Assembly (NCBI RefSeq): GCF_019392195.1
Contig: NZ_JAHXKI010000004.1
Coordinates: 1 to 64,000, forward strand
Source: Marinobacter sp. F4206
GTDB taxonomy: Bacteria; Pseudomonadota; Gammaproteobacteria; Pseudomonadales; Oleiphilaceae
Direction: 5' to 3'
Length of the DNA stretch: 64,000 nucleotides
Part shown: one piece after another, positions 58,737 to 64,000 of the stretch
How positions within the stretch are numbered: position 1 is the stretch's first letter
How the letters are laid out: each line of letters starts with the position of its first letter
The notes under the pieces: model-generated
The model's input: only the letters and a program-made list of their open reading frames with translations
Told to the model about the DNA's origin: nothing
Database searches by the model: none
Translations under genes and position numbers: made by a program

Positions 58737-59618
58737 ATGAGTGATCCGACCTACACCCCTCCGAAGATCTGGAAATGGGAAGCCGAGAGTGGCGGAACTT
58801 TTGCCAAAATCAATCGGCCGATCGCCGGGCCGACTCACGATAGAGAGTTGCCAGTGGGCAAGCATCCGTTGCAGCTCTATTCGCTGGCAACGCCGAACGG
58901 CGTCAAGGTCACGATTATGCTGGAGGAATTATTGGAGCAGGGGATTCAGGGGGCGGAGTACGATGCCTACCCCATCCGGATAACCGAGGGTGACCAGTTC
59001 GGCAGTGGTTTCGTTGAGGTTAACCCGAATTCCAAGATTCCCGCCCTTCTGGACCGCAGTGTTGATCCTGGCATTCGCGTCTTTGAGTCGGGCTCCATTC
59101 TTCTGTACCTGGCGGAAAAATTTGGTGCGTTTTTGCCCGGGGATGTCGCCAAGCGCACCGAAGTCCTGAACTGGCTGTTCTGGCAGATGGGCAGCGCGCC
59201 GATGCTGGGTGGCGGCTTTGGGCATTTCTATGCCTATGCGCCGGAAAAGTATGAGTACCCCATCAATCGCTACACCATGGAGGTCAAGCGGCAGCTGGAC
59301 GTTCTGGACCGTCAGTTGGCCAACCACAGGTATATTGCCGGGGATGAGTACACGATTGCCGACATGGCAATCTGGCCCTGGTACGGTGCGCTGGTTGCCA
59401 ACAAGGTCTACGATGCCGCGGAATTCCTGGAAGCCCACACCTACAAGAACGTGAATCGCTGGACCGAGGAGATTGCACACCGGCCCGCAGTGCAGCGGGG
59501 CAGGATGGTCAACCGCACCTGGGGTGACCCGGAAGAGCAATTGCACGAACGACACGATGCCAGTGATTTCGAGAACCGGACTCAGGACAAGCTGGCGGCA
59601 ATCCTCGGCCATTCCTGA
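58737..59618 (+). CDS. yghU: Glutathione-dependent disulfide-bond oxidoreductase
   Basis: 293 residues. Thioredoxin-like N-domain with PLQLYSLATPNGVKVTIMLEEL (about 42-63), where the TPN motif (Thr/Asn) replaces a catalytic Cys, NPNSKIPALLD with the cis-Pro, and ESGSILLYLAEKFG for glutathione binding; the C-domain ends in the helical YghU pattern (QMGSAPMLGGGFGHFYAYAPEK). YghU reduces disulfides and organic peroxides with glutathione. AGGAGAAAA precedes the ATG. Followed by a strong terminator. Confidence 0.95.
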   Translation: MSDPTYTPPKIWKWEAESGGTFAKINRPIAGPTHDRELPVGKHPLQLYSLATPNGVKVTIMLEELLEQGIQGAEYDAYPIRITEGDQFGSGFVEVNPNSKIPALLDRSVDPGIRVFESGSILLYLAEKFGAFLPGDVAKRTEVLNWLFWQMGSAPMLGGGFGHFYAYAPEKYEYPINRYTMEVKRQLDVLDRQLANHRYIAGDEYTIADMAIWPWYGALVANKVYDAAEFLEAHTYKNVNRWTEEIAHRPAVQRGRMVNRTWGDPEEQLHERHDASDFENRTQDKLAAILGHS

Positions 59619-59635
59619 CAGGTCAAAGAGAAGCA

Positions 59636-59664
59636 AAAAGCGGCAGCCATTGGCTGCCGTTTTT
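59636..59664 (+). terminator. Rho-independent terminator after yghU
   Basis: CGGCAGCCA and TGGCTGCCG form a 9-bp stem with a 1-base centre, flanked by an A run on the left and five T (59660-59664) on the right, 18 bases past the yghU stop. Confidence 0.92.
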
Positions 59665-59753
59665 CGTTTGCATCGGCAAGCAGATCTTTGAGCTATTCTT
59701 GATTGCATTGCCTGCAGCGCAATTTCTGCCAGACGCACGTCAGGAGGAAGTTG

Positions 59754-62156
59754 ATGAACGGACCCGCAGCGCTGACCGAGGACCAGGTCTACCATCGGTG
59801 CCCTCTCGGCCAACTGGACTTTGAAACCACGGACTCTCTGGAAGACCTTGATCTGCCGTGCGGGCAGGAACGGGTGCTGCGTGCGCTGGAGTTCGGCGCC
59901 GGTATGCAGGCCGAGGGCTTTAACCTGTTTGTGCTGGGGCCTTCTGGCGCCGGCAAATACGATCTGGTCGAGCGTTTCCTGACCAGACACGCCGCCCGAC
60001 AGCCGGTGCCGTCAGACTGGTGTCATGTTTTCAATTTCCAGTTCTCTGACCGGCCTAGAGCAATTCGTTTGCCGGCGGGAGAGGGACGGCAGTTCAAGGA
60101 AGACATGAGTGATCTGGCCTCTGAACTACGCACAGCGATTCCGGCGACCTTTGAGAGTGAGGAGTATCAGGCCAGGCTCCAGGAACTTCAGGAAGAAATG
60201 GCCAAACGCCAGCATCAGGGCCTGTTTGATATCCAGGAAGAGGCCAATCGCAACAACATTGCCATGATTACCACACCCGCCGGTTTCACCTTTGCACCTA
60301 TGCGTAATGGTGAGGTGATTGACCCGGAAGAATACAAGACGTTTTCCGAGGAAGAGAAAGAGCTCGTCGAATCGAAAGTCGACGAGCTGCAGAAGAAGCT
60401 TCAGCAGACCATTCAGCAAATTCCCCGATTGCGGAAGGAGGTACGCGAACGGGTGCATGCCCTGAATGAGGAAATGGTTCAACTGACTCTGGGTGGTCCC
60501 ATCGGAGAGCTCAGGCAAAAGTGGTCCCACCTCCCGGACATCGTGGATTATCTTGACGGCGTGCGCGAGGATGTGGTCGAACATGCAGAAATGTTCAAGG
60601 ACCCTGAGAATGGTGTTCCCGGTGGCCTGATGGGCCGTTACCGGGTGAACCTCTTCATCGACAATGCCGACACCTTGGGGGCGCCGGTCATCTATGAGGA
60701 TTTGCCCAATCACCAGCACCTTGCCGGTCAGATCGAGCACCGGGCCCGCCAAGGTACGCTATACACTGACTTCACCCTGATTCGCGCGGGCTCTGTGCAT
60801 CGGGCCAATGGTGGCTTCCTGATCATTGATGCCCGCAGGGTGCTGTCCCAGCCGATGGCCTGGGAAAGCCTGAAGCGAATCCTGTTCTCCGGAGAGATCC
60901 GGATCGAATCCCTTGAGCGCCTTTACGGACTGGTCAGTACGGTAAGTCTGCAACCTGAGCCGATACCGGTTTCGGTCAAAGTGGTTCTGCTGGGAGACCG
61001 ACTGCTGTACTACCTGCTGGCCCATTACGACCCCGATTTTCTGGATCTGTTCAAGGTAGAGGCGGATTTCGAGGACGACCTGGATCGGAATGACGCCTGC
61101 TATGGTCTTTATGCCCGAATGATTGCGACCATGACGCGTCAGCTAAATCTTCGTGCCCTCGACCGCGCTGCGGTGGCCAGATTGATTGAACATGCCAGCC
61201 GTGTGGCGTCGGATCAACGCAAGCTGACGGCCCATGACCGGGTCCTCCGGGATCTCTTGAGTGAGGCAGACCACTGGGCCGATCAGAGCGGCTGCGACCT
61301 TATCGGCGCCGATGAGATCCAGCGGGCCATCGACGAGCGGGAATACCGTGCCAGTCGAATCCGCGAACGCAGTCGGGAGCAGATCAGCCGGGGTATTGTG
61401 ATGATTGCGACCCAGGGCGAGGTTGTGGCACAGGTGAATGGGCTGTCTGTGCTCAGTCTGGGCACCTCCATGTTTGGCCAGCCAACCCGGATTACCGCGA
61501 CCGCGAGACCCGGCAAGGGGCAGGTGGTGGATATCGAGCGGGAAGCCAAACTGGGTGGGCCGATTCACAGCAAGGCCGTCATGATTCTCTCCCGTTTCCT
61601 TGCCAGCCGGTATGCCGGTGAGGGGGAGCTATCATTATCCGCAAGTCTGGCATTCGAGCAGTCCTACGGTGGGGTGGAGGGGGATTCGGCCTCGGTGGCG
61701 GAAACCTGCGTGCTTCTCTCTGCCATCAGCGGTGTGCCGTTGAAACAGGGCCTTGCAGTAACCGGGTCCATGAACCAGCTCGGTGAGGTGCAGGCGGTTG
61801 GCGGTGTGAATGAAAAAATCGAAGGCTTCTACGATGTTTGCCGTGAGGCAGGCGAGGTTGGTGGCCAGGGCGTGTTGTTGCCGGCCAGCAATGTGGAGCA
61901 CCTCATGCTTAAAGAAGATGTCCGCAAAACAATTGCCGCCGGTGATTTCAGCCTTTATCCGATCTCCGGCATCAATCAGGCGATTGAGCTGCTTACGGGC
62001 ATGATGGCCGGTGAGGCGGACGAGGCCGGTTGCTTTCCGGAGGGTTCGTTTAACCGTGCGGTGGCGGACCGGCTAATGACGTTCGCCGAGATCAGCAAGA
62101 AGCGCGGTAATGCCGACGCTGAAGAGGATAGAAGCAGTGACAAACGGAGCGACTGA
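59754..62156 (+). CDS. Lon-like (LonB/LonC-type) ATP-dependent protease
   Basis: 800 residues. Walker A LFVLGPSGAGKYDLVE (about 62-77); no classical Lon N-domain, replaced by a helical insertion (about 120-250, rich in Glu/Gln/Lys, likely coiled coil). The C-terminal proteolytic domain has the Ser-Lys dyad in GDSASVAETCVLLSAISG (Ser about 643) and GGVNEKIEGFYDVC (Lys about 686). The family degrades damaged or regulatory proteins. AGGAGG lies 7 bases before ATG 59754. The downstream universal stress protein gene overlaps its 3' end. Confidence 0.91.
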   Translation: MNGPAALTEDQVYHRCPLGQLDFETTDSLEDLDLPCGQERVLRALEFGAGMQAEGFNLFVLGPSGAGKYDLVERFLTRHAARQPVPSDWCHVFNFQFSDRPRAIRLPAGEGRQFKEDMSDLASELRTAIPATFESEEYQARLQELQEEMAKRQHQGLFDIQEEANRNNIAMITTPAGFTFAPMRNGEVIDPEEYKTFSEEEKELVESKVDELQKKLQQTIQQIPRLRKEVRERVHALNEEMVQLTLGGPIGELRQKWSHLPDIVDYLDGVREDVVEHAEMFKDPENGVPGGLMGRYRVNLFIDNADTLGAPVIYEDLPNHQHLAGQIEHRARQGTLYTDFTLIRAGSVHRANGGFLIIDARRVLSQPMAWESLKRILFSGEIRIESLERLYGLVSTVSLQPEPIPVSVKVVLLGDRLLYYLLAHYDPDFLDLFKVEADFEDDLDRNDACYGLYARMIATMTRQLNLRALDRAAVARLIEHASRVASDQRKLTAHDRVLRDLLSEADHWADQSGCDLIGADEIQRAIDEREYRASRIRERSREQISRGIVMIATQGEVVAQVNGLSVLSLGTSMFGQPTRITATARPGKGQVVDIEREAKLGGPIHSKAVMILSRFLASRYAGEGELSLSASLAFEQSYGGVEGDSASVAETCVLLSAISGVPLKQGLAVTGSMNQLGEVQAVGGVNEKIEGFYDVCREAGEVGGQGVLLPASNVEHLMLKEDVRKTIAAGDFSLYPISGINQAIELLTGMMAGEADEAGCFPEGSFNRAVADRLMTFAEISKKRGNADAEEDRSSDKRSD

Positions 62157-62988
62157 GCGCCGTCGCGGCCGGATTATGGTGCTGCTGGACGGCTCCCGGG
62201 TGAGCTATGCGGCATTGGAAGCGGCCGCGGACATTGCCGCGCAAACGGGCGCGGAGGTCCTGGGCATTTTTGTGGAAGAAGTGAACCTGTTACGCAGTGC
62301 GGGATACAGTTTTTCCCGTGAAGTGGGTTCGGCATCCGGGATCAGTCGTTCCTTCGATGCGGCCCTGGTTGAGCACCGCCTTCAGCGTCTGGCGGACCAG
62401 GCGCGTCAGGCGTTGGCACGGGCTATGGCCGGGCGCGGCGGCCATCATGCTCTTAGCGTCGCCCGTGGCCGGGTTGTCGAGGAGGTATTGGCGCTGGCGG
62501 GACCGGAGGATTTGCTGGTTTTGGGCCGGGTGGGCTGGTCCTCCGCACCGGGTGCCCGGCTGGGCTCGACGGCTCGCGGGCTGATTCAGAGGTCTCCGGG
62601 CCGGGTCCTGTTATGGTGTGAGCCGCCCGTAGCGACACCGGGACGGATCGTGGCTTTTCTTAATGACCACAACCAGGCCAATCATCGGGCAGTTCTCGCG
62701 GCGGTAGAGGCGTCCAGGCGTTACCATCAGCCGATTACGGCCTTTCTGTGCCCGGGTAAGACAGTCCCGCCGGAGCATCTGACTGCCATCAGACGAGAGC
62801 TGGATGTGCTTGGTGCGGATGCTCGGATTCGAACTCTGCCGGCCACCGATCCGGCCACGATTGCCCAGGCCGTACGCCAGGAGCATGCCTCTCAATTGGT
62901 GGTCAGCCGCGAGTGTGGGCTGTTTCAGAATCCGGGCGCCGATCAGCTGTTGATTGCGGTCAATCTTCCGGTGACGGTTACGCCATAG
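62137..62988 (+). CDS. Tandem universal stress protein
   Basis: 283 residues from a GTG at 62137 (ATG 62110 is an alternative). Residues about 8-150 resemble one UspA-type alpha/beta domain (RIMVLLDGSRVSYAALEAAADIAAQTGAEVLGIFVEEVN) and about 170-283 a second, shorter one. The canonical G-x2-G-x9-G-S ATP motif is seen only roughly (LGRVGWSSAPGARLGSTARG), so nucleotide binding is uncertain. It overlaps the Lon-like gene by 20 bases, implying co-translation. Probably linked to stress-related proteolysis. Confidence 0.75.
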   Translation: MTNGATERRRGRIMVLLDGSRVSYAALEAAADIAAQTGAEVLGIFVEEVNLLRSAGYSFSREVGSASGISRSFDAALVEHRLQRLADQARQALARAMAGRGGHHALSVARGRVVEEVLALAGPEDLLVLGRVGWSSAPGARLGSTARGLIQRSPGRVLLWCEPPVATPGRIVAFLNDHNQANHRAVLAAVEASRRYHQPITAFLCPGKTVPPEHLTAIRRELDVLGADARIRTLPATDPATIAQAVRQEHASQLVVSRECGLFQNPGADQLLIAVNLPVTVTP

Positions 62989-63032
62989 CCTTGGCAGGAT
63001 GACTGCTTTTTTGGAATTTCGGGGTTGCCTTA

Positions 63033-63758
63033 ATGATTCTGGATGTACTTTACGTTGTGGGTTTGACGGCACTGGCCGGTGCCTGTATCCCACTAGGCGG
63101 TTTGCTGGCCCGTATCGAGAAGATTGGCCCTAATTGGCTGGAACAGGAGTTCCGACATTTCCTGATCGCGTTTGGTGGGGGCATCCTGCTTGGCGCGGTG
63201 GCGGTGGTTCTGGTTCCGCAAGGACAGTCGAGTATGGGCGGTTCGTTATGGGCGATACCGACCATCGTCGCGGGCGGGCTGTTGTTCTTCCTGGTGGAGC
63301 GGATGCTCGGGCTCCGGCGGCGGGAATCCCCCCAGTTGATGGGGTTGATGCTGGATTTTGTGCCGGAGGCAACGGCGTTGGGTGGGCTTGCGGTGGCCAA
63401 CCCGGGTATGGCGCCGCTGCTGGCGGTACTGATTGCCCTGCAGAACCTGCCAGAGGGCTTTAACGCTTATCGGGAGTTATGTGCTCTGCCGGGTTACACG
63501 TCAAAAAAGACGCTGGCGTTCATGGCGGTGCTGGTAACGGCCGGCCCGATTGCGGGTCTCCTCGGGTACTTCTTCCTGTCGGAACAGCCCGTTTTACTGG
63601 GGGCTATGATGCTTGCGGCTTCCGGCGGGATTCTTTATCTGATCTTTCAGGACATTGCACCCCAGTCCCGGCTTGACCGACACTGGGGGCCGCCGCTTGG
63701 CGCGGTCGTCGGTTTCTGTCTGGCACTGTTCAGCCATGAACTGGTCACGACCGTGTGA
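63033..63758 (+). CDS. ZIP-like membrane protein with altered metal-binding residues
   Basis: 241 residues with about seven to eight hydrophobic segments. In TM4/TM5 of the ZIP family the motifs HSxxE and HNxPEG bind the metals; here the matching places read LDFVPEA (about 109-115) and LQNLPEG (about 135-141), so the histidines are Asp and Gln while the Pro-Glu pair stays. Metal transport is therefore doubtful, and a changed substrate or sensor role is possible. It follows the universal stress protein gene by 44 bases. Confidence 0.78.
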   Translation: MILDVLYVVGLTALAGACIPLGGLLARIEKIGPNWLEQEFRHFLIAFGGGILLGAVAVVLVPQGQSSMGGSLWAIPTIVAGGLLFFLVERMLGLRRRESPQLMGLMLDFVPEATALGGLAVANPGMAPLLAVLIALQNLPEGFNAYRELCALPGYTSKKTLAFMAVLVTAGPIAGLLGYFFLSEQPVLLGAMMLAASGGILYLIFQDIAPQSRLDRHWGPPLGAVVGFCLALFSHELVTTV

Positions 63759-63766
63759 ACTGACCG

Positions 63767-64000
63767 TCAGGCAATTTTCCGCGCGTCTTCCTTTCGAAGC
63801 ACCTCTTCGATCTCTTCGGCGGAAAGGGTCTCCTGCTTCAGAACAGCCTTTGCCAGGGCCTCCAGTTGCTGCCGGTGTTCCGTCAGGAAGTCGATGGTCG
63901 CTTTTTCCAGGGCCAGGAGTTGTGACTGGATTTCAGTATCAATCAGCTCAGCCATTTTCTCGCTGAACTCCCGGGGCAGCCCCATTTCCCGGCCCAGGAA
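63767..64000 (-). CDS. ftsH: C-terminal end of an FtsH-type protease (partial, cut by window edge)
   Basis: 77 residues at the 3' end of a gene that runs past the window end. The sequence reads FLGREMGLPREFSEKMAELI, then an extended helix (TEIQSQLLALEKATIDFLTEH) ending LSAEEIEEVLRKEDARK, which matches the C-terminal end of FtsH (after the zinc-peptidase helices, with the LGRE/SE-ID segment that carries the third zinc ligand region). Convergent with the ZIP-like gene, 8 bases between stops. Whether it is the housekeeping ftsH or a paralog cannot be told here. Confidence 0.82.
   Translation of the reverse strand, partial: FLGREMGLPREFSEKMAELIDTEIQSQLLALEKATIDFLTEHRQQLEALAKAVLKQETLSAEEIEEVLRKEDARKIA

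Noticed and set aside
58929-59990. 353-codon frame on the minus strand across yghU and the start of the Lon-like gene
   Set aside because: It spans two supported genes and a terminator, with no recognisable domain.
1-64000. CRISPR array, prophage, tRNA or rRNA genes
   Set aside because: No regularly spaced repeats, phage structural genes, or tRNA/rRNA-like sequence were noticed. A dedicated search could still find a small RNA.

Overview
The window reads as a piece of chromosome from a marine gammaproteobacterium, most likely Marinobacter or a close relative. That assignment is inferred from protein resemblance (PuuA/PuuB/SpuC polyamine genes, an OsmC-YcaO fusion, a YghU-type glutathione transferase, an osmoprotectant ABC operon, PhaB) and moderately high GC; no rRNA or tRNA gene is present to confirm it.

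Region 1 (1-6.65 kb) is the 3' part of an integron gene-cassette array. The first 77 bases look like the right end of an IS3-family element inserted in an attC site. Eight promoterless cassettes follow, all on the + strand, each with an attC recombination site: a membrane/coiled-coil protein, a hot-dog thioesterase, an FRG-domain protein, a small three-helix membrane protein, a Cys-rich protein, a secreted protein, a lipoprotein and two unknowns. The array ends in decayed attC sites around a GNAT acetyltransferase. Further cassette remnants lie at 11.0-11.9 kb and 25.6-26.6 kb.

Region 2 (6.7-10.7 kb) holds a YjdM zinc-ribbon protein, a pseudogene, a coupled pair (membrane protein plus AhpD-like protein), an MFS exporter and a divergent LysR regulator. 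Region 3 (11.9-25.2 kb) is a polyamine (putrescine) to GABA to succinate catabolic locus: NhaC-type transporter, PuuB, GabT, GabD, LysR regulator, PuuC, LuxR-type regulator, SpuC, PuuA and a class I glutamine amidotransferase. Four copies of an 18-bp palindrome (TATACCCCCTGGGKWATA-like) sit 65-94 nt upstream of puuB, puuC, spuC and puuA and probably define one regulon.

Region 4 (26.6-34.9 kb) contains a lipoprotein, a LysR/nitroreductase pair and a set of gamma-glutamyl/thiol-type enzymes (ATC-hydrolase-like, gamma-glutamylcyclotransferase, GCS2 ligase, AstE-like deacylase, M14 peptidase). Region 5 (35.1-38.2 kb) is a three-gene envelope operon (beta-propeller, cupredoxin-like protein, polytopic membrane protein). 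Region 6 (38.4-44.5 kb) is an osmoprotectant ABC importer operon preceded by DUF4399 and NTF2-like genes and followed by an MFS gene.

Region 7 (44.6-58.4 kb) is mixed housekeeping and envelope genes: ADP-ribosylglycohydrolase homolog, DUF2141-MipA fusion, OsmC-YcaO fusion, molybdopterin oxidoreductase, isoprenylcysteine methyltransferase-like protein, DUF3604 PHP-like protein, DUF2845 protein, TIGR04325 methyltransferase, PhaB, and an OmpA/DUF4398 lipoprotein pair. Region 8 (58.7-64.0 kb) has YghU, a Lon-like protease, a tandem universal stress protein, a ZIP-like transporter and the C-terminal end of an FtsH protease cut by the window edge.
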